12,439 nt of DNA from Caryophanales bacterium (GTDB lineage: Bacteria > Bacillota_I > Bacilli_A > RFN20 > CAG-826), in contig JALEUF010000021.1 of assembly GCA_022781015.1 (NCBI GenBank), positions 1 to 12,439 on the forward strand. Direction: 5' to 3'. This document shows, one piece after another, positions 1 through 6,235 of this stretch. The translations under genes were made by a program, and so were the position numbers. The notes beneath the pieces are model-generated. The model made no database searches, had not been told where the DNA came from, and saw only the letters and a list, made by a program, of their open reading frames with translations. The first letter of the stretch is position 1. Each line of letters opens with the position of its first letter.

Positions 1-142
1 CAGTTGCATTTAGTTTCTTCCCTAACCTATCGTTTTTCTCAAATATTGTAATAGATAAATCTTTTCTTCTAGATAAAGAAAGAGCACATAATAATCCTGC
101 ACTAGATCCACCTATTATCGCTATTTCCTTTTTCATCGCCAT
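1..142 (-). CDS. HI0933/YhiN-family FAD-dependent oxidoreductase, N-terminal fragment
   Basis: The gene runs off the left edge; only about the first 47 residues are visible, read from the reverse complement. They begin with a hydrophobic beta strand and a dinucleotide-binding turn (EIAIIGGSSAGLLCALSLS). An acidic end of the second strand follows (ITIFEKNDRLGKKLNAT). The ExNxRLGKKLxAT segment is typical of the HI0933/YhiN/BaiN-like flavoproteins, where it precedes TGNGRCN; that part lies outside the window. The turn reads GGSSAG rather than GxGxxG, a mild divergence. Three in-frame ATGs occur at 148, 142 and 136. I chose 142 because AGGA (149-152) lies 6 bases upstream, but 148 (nearest a -10-like TAAAAT at 158-163) or 136 (the usual MKK start) are possible. 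The family is confident; the substrate is unknown. Confidence 0.72.
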   Translation of the reverse strand, partial: MAMKKEIAIIGGSSAGLLCALSLSRRKDLSITIFEKNDRLGKKLNAT

Positions 143-159
143 ATCCATTCCTATTAGAT

Positions 160-187
160 TTTACACTCAAAATCAAAGATATAAACA
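160..187 (+). promoter_or_regulatory. Putative promoter of the 167-aa gene
   Basis: TTTACA (160-165), a 16-base spacer and TAAACA (182-187) end six bases before the ATG at 194. An overlapping TATAAA (180-185) is an alternative -10 with poor spacing. Transcription would start at or next to the ATG. On the other strand the same bases give TAAAAT (158-163) for the divergent flavoprotein gene, so the two promoters overlap. Confidence 0.35.
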
Positions 188-193
188 AAGAGG

Positions 194-697
194 ATGAGTA
201 TATTTGAAATTTATTGTAAAATTGCTTCTAGCATGAACAGTCAAATCGTTGAAATTAAAGAAAAATTAATAATTGAATTAACTCAAATTTCTTCATCCAA
301 GGATTTTCCTTTCTTATTTCTAGGGTTTATAAAACATGAACTAAAAGAATTATCTTCCACTAAGGAAGTTGAATTCTTAGAAACCCTATCTAATGTAGAA
401 ACAAATTCAATAGACCCGAAGGCAATAGACAAGAACAATTTAACGAAAGAAAAATATCTAGAATTAGAAAACGATTTATTAGATTTATTCGACTTATTCT
501 TTGAAATAGACCTAGAAAGGAAAGAATTCAATACATCTAGGCAGTTAGCCGTGTTAAAGGCGAAATTTTTATCTCCCCTGATTGAAACAAATTCTAATCT
601 AATGATTGATTTAATGTTTGCAAAAGAAAAAGAAGAAGCCATAGATAAAGCAAATAGCCACTACGTCTATAACTACTTCTATTCTTTAAAGAGATAA
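194..697 (+). CDS. Hypothetical 167-aa protein, helical and acidic
   Basis: I do not recognise this protein. It is soluble-looking, rich in Glu, Lys, Leu, Ile and Phe, and has no signal peptide or membrane segment. Amphipathic helical stretches cover residues 1-30, 40-75 and 85-125. It contains one cysteine (Cys8) and no recognisable catalytic motif. AGAGG sits directly against the ATG, too close for a normal Shine-Dalgarno site, so either the mRNA is leaderless or the start is wrong; Met14 is the next candidate but lacks a ribosome site. The gene is divergent from the flavoprotein and convergent with the DtxR-like regulator, whose stop codon abuts its own with no base between. The sequence being fully open on this strand with credible composition argues for a real gene; the antisense frame at 283-642 is judged a shadow. 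Confidence 0.6.
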   Translation: MSIFEIYCKIASSMNSQIVEIKEKLIIELTQISSSKDFPFLFLGFIKHELKELSSTKEVEFLETLSNVETNSIDPKAIDKNNLTKEKYLELENDLLDLFDLFFEIDLERKEFNTSRQLAVLKAKFLSPLIETNSNLMIDLMFAKEKEEAIDKANSHYVYNYFYSLKR

Positions 698-718
698 TTA
701 TTTCTCTTCTATTTTTTT
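689..718 (+). terminator. Intrinsic terminator between convergent genes
   Basis: AAGAGA (689-694) pairs with TCTCTT (703-708) around an 8-base loop that holds both abutting stop codons (TAATTA). Seven T residues follow at 712-718. The stem is only 6 bp, so efficiency would be modest. In the opposite direction there is no good U-tract, so it mainly serves the 167-aa gene. Confidence 0.45.
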
Positions 719-1084
719 CCTGATCACTTCGAAGGTTTCTTCTGAAATTACATGTTCAATCTTGCAGCAATCATCTTCTGCAACATCTTCAGAGACGCCT
801 AATTCAATAAGGAATTGTTTTAATATCTTATGACGGTTAAAAACCTTCCTTGCTAGTTCTCTTCCTGCATCAGTAAGAGTCATGTCGCCATAATCTTTTC
901 TAGTTATCAATCCTTTGTCTATTAGTTCGTGACCCATTTGGTGAACGGCAGGCTTAGATACGTTTAGTAAGCGAGCGACTTTAGTAGTTTCTAGAGGTAG
1001 CCCTTGTTCCTCTAACATTAATAAGGCTTCAACAAAGTCTTCTTGGGCTCTTGTGAAATTATCCATGTCTTTAATTTTATCCAC
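698..1084 (-). CDS. DtxR/MntR-family metal-dependent transcriptional regulator, short form
   Basis: This 128-residue protein has the N-terminal winged helix-turn-helix (about 14-70; recognition region NVSKPAVHQMGHEL) and the following dimerisation helices of DtxR/MntR repressors, without the SH3-like C-terminal domain of full DtxR. Aligned without gaps to MntR at a constant offset of eight, the metal ligands are Asp16, Glu19, His85, Cys107, Glu110 and His111. Cys107 replaces the MntR glutamate and matches Cys102 of DtxR, so the metal (Mn or Fe) cannot be assigned. The longest start is GTG at 1084, with GATAAT (1094-1099) nine bases upstream and no ribosome site. ATG at 1066 (122 residues) fits family length equally well. 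It is convergent with the 167-aa gene; no target transporter lies in the window. Family assignment is confident, metal specificity is inference. Confidence 0.9.
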   Translation of the reverse strand: MDKIKDMDNFTRAQEDFVEALLMLEEQGLPLETTKVARLLNVSKPAVHQMGHELIDKGLITRKDYGDMTLTDAGRELARKVFNRHKILKQFLIELGVSEDVAEDDCCKIEHVISEETFEVIRKKIEEK

Positions 1085-1093
1085 GCTTTTTAC

Positions 1094-1099
1094 ATTATC
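1094..1099 (-). promoter_or_regulatory. -10-like element of the DtxR-family gene
   Basis: GATAAT on the minus strand ends nine bases before the GTG at 1084 and would give a 2-3 base leader. No convincing -35 is seen. The 1085-1177 gap between this gene and the divergent kinase also holds two direct copies of AGTTAAT (1130-1136 and 1139-1145), which could belong to an autoregulatory operator, but this is unproven. Confidence 0.3.
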
Positions 1100-1163
1100 A
1101 ACTCAAATACAACAAAAATGTTTAGAAAAGTTAATTTAGTTAATGAATTCGGCTTCTTTAAAT

Positions 1164-1171
1164 TATAGAAT
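1164..1171 (+). promoter_or_regulatory. -10 element of the kinase gene (leaderless arrangement)
   Basis: TATAGAAT at 1164-1171 contains TAGAAT ending six bases before the GTG at 1178. The preceding TTTAAAT resembles the bases before the same element upstream of the phosphatase-Nudix gene. The -35 is weak. The predicted transcript starts at the GTG. Confidence 0.4.
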
Positions 1172-1177
1172 TTGCTT

Positions 1178-1696
1178 GTGAAAAAACTTTTATTGGTATG
1201 CGGACCTGCCGCGATAGGAAAATCAACATATTCAAAAGGTTACGCATCTAGACACCCAAAAGAAGCAATTTATGTAATCGCAGCAGATGAAGTTAGAAAA
1301 GATTTATATGGAGGATATGATAAATTCCCTCCCTATTTCAACATGACTCCAGTTTATAAAGAAATGATTAACAGGGCCAAAAAGCTAGCTTTGGAGCATG
1401 ACGAATTAACTGTAGTGTTTGATACAACAATGCTTTATGACGAAAGAAGGCTTTATTTTATCCGTCACCTAAAAGAATTCAATTTCTATGAAATGATATT
1501 ATTGAAATTAAATGATTATTCAAAATGTCTAGAAAGAAACAAGACTAGGCCAAAAGAAAAATGGGTTCCAGACAATATAATAATGGATATGGCATCACAT
1601 TATGAAATGCCAAGCCCTTATTGCCTCGCCCATTTTAATAAAGTCGTAGAAATATACGTCGATAATAGAATAGAAAAGAAAATAGTAATCAAATAA
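1178..1696 (+). CDS. Small P-loop kinase, AAA_33/polynucleotide-kinase-like
   Basis: A cytosolic nucleotide-binding protein of about 172 residues. It opens with a beta strand and Walker A motif (LLLVCGPAAIGKST, about residues 4-17), then an ADEVRKDLYGG segment, and a second strand ending in an acidic motif (VVFDTTMLYDERR, about 85-97) followed by an Arg-rich lid (CLERNKTRPKEKWVP). This order is that of the AAA_33 group, which includes bacterial polynucleotide-kinase-like and zeta-toxin-like phosphotransferases. The substrate cannot be deduced. A stop codon at 1166-1168 limits the start to TTG 1172 or GTG 1178. GTG is preferred because it puts the P-loop at the usual distance and lies six bases after TAGAAT. 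Neither start has a Shine-Dalgarno site. Its TAA directly abuts the TAA of the convergent DUF2188 gene. It is not paired with an antitoxin, so a toxin role is not supported. Confidence 0.78.
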   Translation: MKKLLLVCGPAAIGKSTYSKGYASRHPKEAIYVIAADEVRKDLYGGYDKFPPYFNMTPVYKEMINRAKKLALEHDELTVVFDTTMLYDERRLYFIRHLKEFNFYEMILLKLNDYSKCLERNKTRPKEKWVPDNIIMDMASHYEMPSPYCLAHFNKVVEIYVDNRIEKKIVIK

Positions 1697-1930
1697 TTAT
1701 TTTACGTTCTTCAAAGAATTGTATTGCTTTTGGATTTTGCCGGCATTCTTGCCTTTTGAAGCATGTACCAAAACAATTCCAGACTGATTTCCGGCCAAAG
1801 CATCGCCATATTTCATAGCTTCTTCTTTGGTTGCAAAGGTCTTGATAACCTTTTCGCCCCCAGCGAATTTAATAGCCCACTTGCCGTCACTTCTTTTGGA
1901 AATGTGATAAACCTTTGTCTTATCGGCCAT
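1697..1930 (-). CDS. DUF2188 domain protein
   Basis: A 77-residue basic protein matching the DUF2188 pattern. It has a VYHISKRSDGKWAIKFAGGEKVIKTFATKEEAMKYGDALA segment split across residues 7-46, here Tyr8-His9, Asp15-Gly16, Trp18 and the alternating Lys/Ala-rich helix, then a second half with strand VLVHASKGKNAGKIQ. Members are small and of unknown function; the repeat-like beta-beta-alpha layout suggests a compact nucleic-acid or protein-binding fold, which is only inference. It has one of the best ribosome sites in the window, AAGGGAG (1938-1944, minus strand) seven bases before the ATG, in contrast to its neighbours. The lysine-rich tail (NSLKNVK) may be flexible. It is convergent with the kinase and is followed upstream by nadE on the same strand, 36 bases away, so read-through from nadE is possible. 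Confidence 0.8.
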   Translation of the reverse strand: MADKTKVYHISKRSDGKWAIKFAGGEKVIKTFATKEEAMKYGDALAGNQSGIVLVHASKGKNAGKIQKQYNSLKNVK

Positions 1931-1966
1931 GTGTTTACTCCCTTCTTATATTTAAAATAAAACAAA

Positions 1967-4096
1967 CTAACAAATAATTCTATCTATCTCATTCAAAATA
2001 TCATCAACGCTAGCATCGCTAGGAAGCCTTAAATCACCTCTAGGGGATATTGCAACTGATCCAACCTTAGGCCCATCAGGGAGGCAACTTCTTTTAAACT
2101 GGTTATGGTAAAACCTAGTAAAGAATAATCTTAGCCACTTCTTTATCTCTTCATTGCTCAAGCTATCTCTATATGCATTTTTGGCTAAATAAAATAACTT
2201 AGTAGGAGAATATCCGAATCTTAAATAATGATAGATAAAGAAATCATGTAATTCATAAGGACCGATTTTGTCCTCGGTCTTTTGTTCGATTTGACCTTTA
2301 TTTAAAGGAAGGAGTTCAGGCGAAATTGGGGTATCGATAATATCAAGAAGAGATGGGGCTGCCTTTTTATTTAATTCAGCATAACCTCTACATAGATATC
2401 TAACTAAAGTCTTTGGGATTGATGCATTAACCCCATACATCGACATATGGTCCCCATTATATGTGCACCAGCCTAAGCACAATTCGCTAAGATCGCCGGT
2501 GCCAATCATCAAAGCATTTGTGTCGTTTGCCAAATCCATCAAGACCTGCGTTCTTTCTCTAGCCTGTGCGTTTTCATAAGCAACATTGTGGTTATCTATA
2601 TCATGACCAATATCCTTAAAGTGAGAGGAAACGCTTGAGGCAATGTTTATTTCCTTGAAACTTACTCCCAACGCCTCTGATAAGGCTTTTGCATTATCAT
2701 GAGTTCTTTTGCTAGTGCCAAAGCAAGGAAGAGTAACTGCTAAGATGTTTTCAAAAGGATATGAAGCAATCTTAAAAGCAACGTGAGCAACCAATAAAGC
2801 AAGGGTTGAGTCGAGTCCGCCACTAAGCCCAATAATGACTTTATTTTGATGAATAGTCTTTAATCTCTTTAATAATCCATAAGCCTGCATTGTTAAAATT
2901 GATTCAACTCTTTCTAAATCAATTTCTTCTTTTTCCGGAATAAATGGATTCTTATTATAGTGGCGTAATAACGTGTCTTTTTTCTTTAAATCCAGCGCAA
3001 AAGTCAAATATTTATAATTATTTTGTAGTTTATTTTTAAAGCTAGTCATCTTTCTTCTTTGGTTAGAAAGTTTTTCTATATCAACATCAGAAATCGCATC
3101 AGTAAACTTAAATGGTTTTGCTTCAGATAGAATTGAACCGTTCTCGCAAATGATTTGATGAGAAGAAAATACTAGATCAGTTGTAGATTCACCCATCCCA
3201 GAATCAGCATAGACATAACCGCATATTAATTTAGCAGAATTCATCCTAACCAAGTCTCTTCTATAGTTAGCTTTAGATACAGTTTCATTAGAAGAAGATA
3301 GATTCAAAATTAAAGTAGCCCCTGCTAACGCCAAAGATGAAGACGGAGAAGAAGGAACCCAAAGGTCCTCGCATATTTCAATCCCGACTTTTAAATCAGG
3401 ATAATCTTCATCTACAAAAATAAGATTGGACCCAAAGTATGTTTTTTCTCCGAATAGTTCAATCTCGATTGGACCTTCAATTCCCTCATCGAAATATCTT
3501 TTTTCATAAAATTCAGAATAATTAGGAATGTTCTTCTTAGGCACTATTCCTAATATCTTTCCTTTATGGATAAAAGCTGCAACATTATAAAGACTATTAT
3601 TAATTTGAAGAGGAAGACCAACGCAGAAAGCTAGATTTAAACTCTTACTAAATTCTTTAAGATCCTTTAATCCTTCTAAAGACCTGTTCAATAAAGAATC
3701 AGTTAAGAAGAAATCGCCACAAGTATAAGAAGATATAGATAATTCTTGGAAGCAAACTATTTCAACTTCGTTTTCTTCTGCTTTCTTTAACGCTTTCTTA
3801 ATTTGAGCAACATTATAAGAAACGTTTCCTACTTCTACTTCAATAGAAGGGGACATAACCCTAACAAATCCAAGTGACTTAGATTGTTTTTTGCAAGAAA
3901 GTATTGAAGAAGCATTCGAAACAACGCCATTTATTTCTTCGATAGAAAAGTGGTCGTCATAATAATCATTTCTCATGATGACCATGCTTTCAAAACCATT
4001 CTTGGTAACGAATATAGGTCCGTTTTCTTCCTTAACTAGTTTTTCGATTTTTGATGTATCTCTAAGAGATGTAATTGGGATGATTTTTGTTTTCAT
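1967..4096 (-). CDS. nadE: Glutamine-dependent NAD+ synthetase with N-terminal Phd/YefM antitoxin-type domain
   Basis: 709 residues in three parts. Residues 1-50 (IIPITSLRDTSKI, then PIFVTKNGF and VIMRNDYYD) match the DNA-binding/dimerisation half of Phd/YefM antitoxins. Residues 76 to about 345 are a carbon-nitrogen hydrolase (glutaminase) domain with the triad Glu118 (FQELS), Lys187 (VPKKN) and Cys242 (GIEICEDLW). Residues from about 385 are the synthetase, with the ATP-pyrophosphatase loop SGGLDS at 425-430, TGDLSE at 533-538 and a C-terminal FKRSCLPDGPKVGS segment. It converts deamido-NAD+, ATP and glutamine to NAD+ in the cytosol. Without the first ~70 residues the length is normal for this two-domain class. 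The ATG at 4096 is supported by TAGAAT (4103-4108) six bases upstream. Enzyme identity is very secure; the Phd-like domain is clear by motif, and its role as an autorepressor is inference. Confidence 0.95.
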   Translation of the reverse strand: MKTKIIPITSLRDTSKIEKLVKEENGPIFVTKNGFESMVIMRNDYYDDHFSIEEINGVVSNASSILSCKKQSKSLGFVRVMSPSIEVEVGNVSYNVAQIKKALKKAEENEVEIVCFQELSISSYTCGDFFLTDSLLNRSLEGLKDLKEFSKSLNLAFCVGLPLQINNSLYNVAAFIHKGKILGIVPKKNIPNYSEFYEKRYFDEGIEGPIEIELFGEKTYFGSNLIFVDEDYPDLKVGIEICEDLWVPSSPSSSLALAGATLILNLSSSNETVSKANYRRDLVRMNSAKLICGYVYADSGMGESTTDLVFSSHQIICENGSILSEAKPFKFTDAISDVDIEKLSNQRRKMTSFKNKLQNNYKYLTFALDLKKKDTLLRHYNKNPFIPEKEEIDLERVESILTMQAYGLLKRLKTIHQNKVIIGLSGGLDSTLALLVAHVAFKIASYPFENILAVTLPCFGTSKRTHDNAKALSEALGVSFKEINIASSVSSHFKDIGHDIDNHNVAYENAQARERTQVLMDLANDTNALMIGTGDLSELCLGWCTYNGDHMSMYGVNASIPKTLVRYLCRGYAELNKKAAPSLLDIIDTPISPELLPLNKGQIEQKTEDKIGPYELHDFFIYHYLRFGYSPTKLFYLAKNAYRDSLSNEEIKKWLRLFFTRFYHNQFKRSCLPDGPKVGSVAISPRGDLRLPSDASVDDILNEIDRIIC

Positions 4097-4098
4097 GG

Positions 4099-4123
4099 CA
4101 TTATTCTAACATAATAATGTACA
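4099..4123. promoter_or_regulatory. Candidate operator: 21-bp inverted repeat plus TGTACA core
   Basis: CATTATT (4099-4105) and AATAATG (4113-4119) form perfect 7-bp arms around seven bases, covering the nadE -10 element. The overlapping palindrome TGTACA (4118-4123) matches the core of YefM and Phd operators. Because NadE itself carries a Phd/YefM-like domain, this is a natural site for self-repression, and it may also control the divergent hydrolase gene. The symmetry is seen in the sequence; binding is inference. Confidence 0.45.
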
Positions 4124-4131
4124 AATTAATA
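4103..4131 (-). promoter_or_regulatory. nadE promoter (leaderless arrangement)
   Basis: On the minus strand TAGAAT (4108-4103), preceded by an extended -10 TG, ends six bases before the ATG. A weak -35, TATTAA (4131-4126), lies 17 bases upstream. Predicted transcription starts at the ATG or one base before it. Confidence 0.45.
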
Positions 4132-4135
4132 TTTT
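4127..4135 (+). promoter_or_regulatory. -10 element of the alpha/beta-hydrolase gene
   Basis: TAATAT (4127-4132) or TATTTT (4130-4135) lies nine or six bases before the ATG at 4142, again with no Shine-Dalgarno site. The -35 is poor. The promoter shares a 45-base divergent gap with nadE. Confidence 0.35.
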
Positions 4136-4141
4136 CATTTT

Positions 4142-5101
4142 ATGAAAAGAATGCATTATAATCCTCTTAACATGGAACAAATTAAAGAATATTTAACTAT
4201 AAATAATGTTAGGCACGTTTTAGCGCATATCGAAGGGGCTTCTTCTATTGCCCTTTTATTCGTCCATGGAGGCCCAGGCGAACCAAATAGGCATAAAATC
4301 GAAAAGAAATTAATTGATTTAAGGAAGCATTTCCAAATATTCGCATATGATGAAAGAGGGTCTTTAGATTCTTGCCCAAAGAATTATAAAGACATTGATT
4401 ATTCCCCTAAGATTTTCGTTTCTGACTTAATTGAAATCGCTAGCTATATCAAAAAGAAATATAACTATGAAATTGTCTTGATTGGTGAATCTTGGGGTTC
4501 ATTTATTTCTTCTTTAGCAATCTCGTCTAGACCGGATTTATTTAAGGCATATATAGGTTATGGGCAACTTTATTCAATTAAAGAAATAATTAAGTGGCAA
4601 AAAGAAGCAATGGAAAATAAATTTATAGACAAGCCATTGCTACTAAAGAAACTTAATTACGTTAAATATGATGAAGACGGATATTTCTTAACGCAGGAGG
4701 ATTCCGCTGTTTTCCATTCTCTTCTATACCCGCATTTTGAGCCAAAAAGCTATAAGAATTTTTACCTTAGAGAAATAAAGCCTCTTTTAGATGCGCCTTG
4801 TTACGAAAAAGAAGGGAAGCGACTCTATATGAAATCTAGAATTGTTTCCAGCATGAAATCTATCGGAGAACATGAAAAAGAAATCGAACTACCAAATAAA
4901 CCAAAATACGAGATCCCCTACTTCATATTCCAAGGAAAAAAGGATTTCATTACCCCTTATGAAATTGCCTTGAAGCACTTTCAAAATATAGAAGCCCCTA
5001 AAAAGGAATTCGTTACTTTTGAACGTTCATTCCATTTACCTGCATTCGATGAAAATAGAAAATTCATGAATGAAGTAATTCGCGTTATTAAAGATCTATA
5101 G
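4142..5101 (+). CDS. Alpha/beta-hydrolase, proline-iminopeptidase-like
   Basis: 319 residues with the fold and motifs of the S33 peptidase group. HGGPG (42-46) gives the oxyanion hole, DERGS (70-74) follows, and the nucleophile elbow GESWGS places the serine at 118. Asp268 (GKKDF) and His298 (RSFHLP) complete a plausible triad. Between residues 140 and 255 lies the helical cap that sets substrate choice; its sequence (lysine- and tyrosine-rich) is not close to well-known proline iminopeptidases, so it could be another aminopeptidase or an esterase. There is no signal peptide, so it should be cytosolic. The ATG has no ribosome site. It shares a divergent promoter region with nadE, and its last 14 bases overlap the end of the convergent phosphatase-Nudix gene. 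Confidence 0.87.
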   Translation: MKRMHYNPLNMEQIKEYLTINNVRHVLAHIEGASSIALLFVHGGPGEPNRHKIEKKLIDLRKHFQIFAYDERGSLDSCPKNYKDIDYSPKIFVSDLIEIASYIKKKYNYEIVLIGESWGSFISSLAISSRPDLFKAYIGYGQLYSIKEIIKWQKEAMENKFIDKPLLLKKLNYVKYDEDGYFLTQEDSAVFHSLLYPHFEPKSYKNFYLREIKPLLDAPCYEKEGKRLYMKSRIVSSMKSIGEHEKEIELPNKPKYEIPYFIFQGKKDFITPYEIALKHFQNIEAPKKEFVTFERSFHLPAFDENRKFMNEVIRVIKDL

Positions 5102-6179
5102 AATTAGATTTTGCAAATATATAGGCTTTCTTGACTACTTCTCTATCAGAATCAAAAGACAATACTCTCATGCAATCTTCTGGTTTAATCCAATAAGCAT
5201 CAGAAACTTCTTTTTTATCAACGCTTATTTCTTCATTCTTTGCCTTTGCCAAATAGAAAACCACTTCTTTATTTATTCCTTCAAAAGGGGAATACCAAAT
5301 TGATGTTTTAAAAGAAGGAATAAGTTCAACATCGAGGTTCAATTCTTCCTTTATTTCTCTTCTAGCGGTGTCTAATTCATCTTTATCTTCTTTTTCAACA
5401 TGTCCTTTTGGAATTGAATAATGTCCTAATGACATATGCTCGACCAATACTTTTCCATTAGAAAAAATAACAGCCCCGACTGACTTTTCTTGTTTCCCCA
5501 ATATTGAAGAAAGGCATTTAACTTCATCATCACTTAGCCCTATATATTCAAAGTAATTCTCTAAGGAGCCATATGCTTTAATAAAAGCGTCATAGACATC
5601 CCTTAAATATTTTATATTTGGAGTAAGCACTACCTCAGGAACTTCTGGATGAAATTCCCTAGTATTCTTTGTCATCTTTACTAAATAAGGAAAGGAAGCC
5701 ATATAATCGGCATTGATATCATCAAAATCGACTCCATTAGCAAGCAATATCATCATGATAAAACAACCAGTCCTATCCTTCCCGGCCGTACAATGAAGTA
5801 ACAATGGCTTAGGTGAATTTATTATCGCTTTAAATATATTTCTTGCCTTAAGAGGATCTTCTAGCATTTCTAGATAACTATCTATCCCGTCTTCATAGGA
5901 AGAAGGGACTCTTCCGTTCCCGTTAACAGGAAGAAAGACCGTATTGAACCTAGAGTCTAGGCTAGTTTTATCTGGCAAATTGGCTTTTGCCTCATCTTCT
6001 CTTAAATCTATTATTGTCTTAATTCCTAAGGAAGCGATTTTATCTACATCGTCCTTGCTTGCATAAGATAAGGAAGCACTGCGATAGATTACTCCAAAGG
6101 AAGTTTCCCCATATCTAGATTGGTATCCGCCTATATCGCGGAAGTTTTCGATTTGTTCAAAATTAATTCTTCTTGGCAT
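5088..6179 (-). CDS. Tyrosine phosphatase (Y_phosphatase3)-Nudix hydrolase fusion
   Basis: 363 residues with two enzymes in one chain. Residues 1 to about 228 are a PTP-like domain of the Y_phosphatase3 (LipA/Siw14-like) type: NFRDIGGY at 12-19, YRSASL at 32-37, DLRED at 58-62 and the P-loop HCTAGKDRTG at 129-138 with nucleophile Cys130 and Arg136. Residues from about 232 are a Nudix domain (GAVIFSNGKVLVEH; PKGHVEKED). Its metal-binding REIKEE (274-279) is intact, but the first Nudix loop has one residue more than the GX5EX7REUXEE pattern. The PKGHV beginning resembles diadenosine-tetraphosphate-type Nudix enzymes. The substrates of both halves are unknown; phosphoinositide-like, protein phosphotyrosine and dinucleotide substrates are all possible. 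Its ATG lies seven bases after TAGAAT. It is downstream of mscL on the same strand but separated by a terminator. Confidence 0.9.
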   Translation of the reverse strand: MPRRINFEQIENFRDIGGYQSRYGETSFGVIYRSASLSYASKDDVDKIASLGIKTIIDLREDEAKANLPDKTSLDSRFNTVFLPVNGNGRVPSSYEDGIDSYLEMLEDPLKARNIFKAIINSPKPLLLHCTAGKDRTGCFIMMILLANGVDFDDINADYMASFPYLVKMTKNTREFHPEVPEVVLTPNIKYLRDVYDAFIKAYGSLENYFEYIGLSDDEVKCLSSILGKQEKSVGAVIFSNGKVLVEHMSLGHYSIPKGHVEKEDKDELDTARREIKEELNLDVELIPSFKTSIWYSPFEGINKEVVFYLAKAKNEEISVDKKEVSDAYWIKPEDCMRVLSFDSDREVVKKAYIFAKSNSIDL

Positions 6180-6186
6180 GGTAGAA

Positions 6187-6194
6187 ATTCTATA
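6187..6194 (-). promoter_or_regulatory. -10 element of the phosphatase-Nudix gene
   Basis: Minus-strand TATAGAAT (6194-6187) ends seven bases before the ATG at 6179. It is identical to the element upstream of the kinase gene, including a preceding TTTAAA. The -35 region falls in the mscL terminator and is weak. Confidence 0.4.
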
Positions 6195-6202
6195 CTTTAA
6201 AC

Positions 6203-6229
6203 GAAAGAAAAGGAACCACGAGGGTTCCT
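6203..6229 (-). terminator. mscL intrinsic terminator
   Basis: On the minus strand AGGAACC (6229-6223) pairs perfectly with GGTTCCT (6217-6211) around a 5-base loop, followed by TTTCTTTC (6210-6203). It begins seven bases after the mscL stop codon. Confidence 0.8.
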
Positions 6230-6235
6230 AATCGT

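Noticed and set aside
283..642. 119-residue ORF antisense to the 167-aa gene
   Set aside because: No ribosome site or promoter, Ser/Asn/Lys-biased composition typical of an antisense shadow.
1178..1696. Zeta-toxin (PezT-like) toxin role for the P-loop kinase
   Set aside because: The fold class is related, but there is no adjacent antitoxin gene and the neighbour DUF2188 is on the other strand with its own ribosome site.
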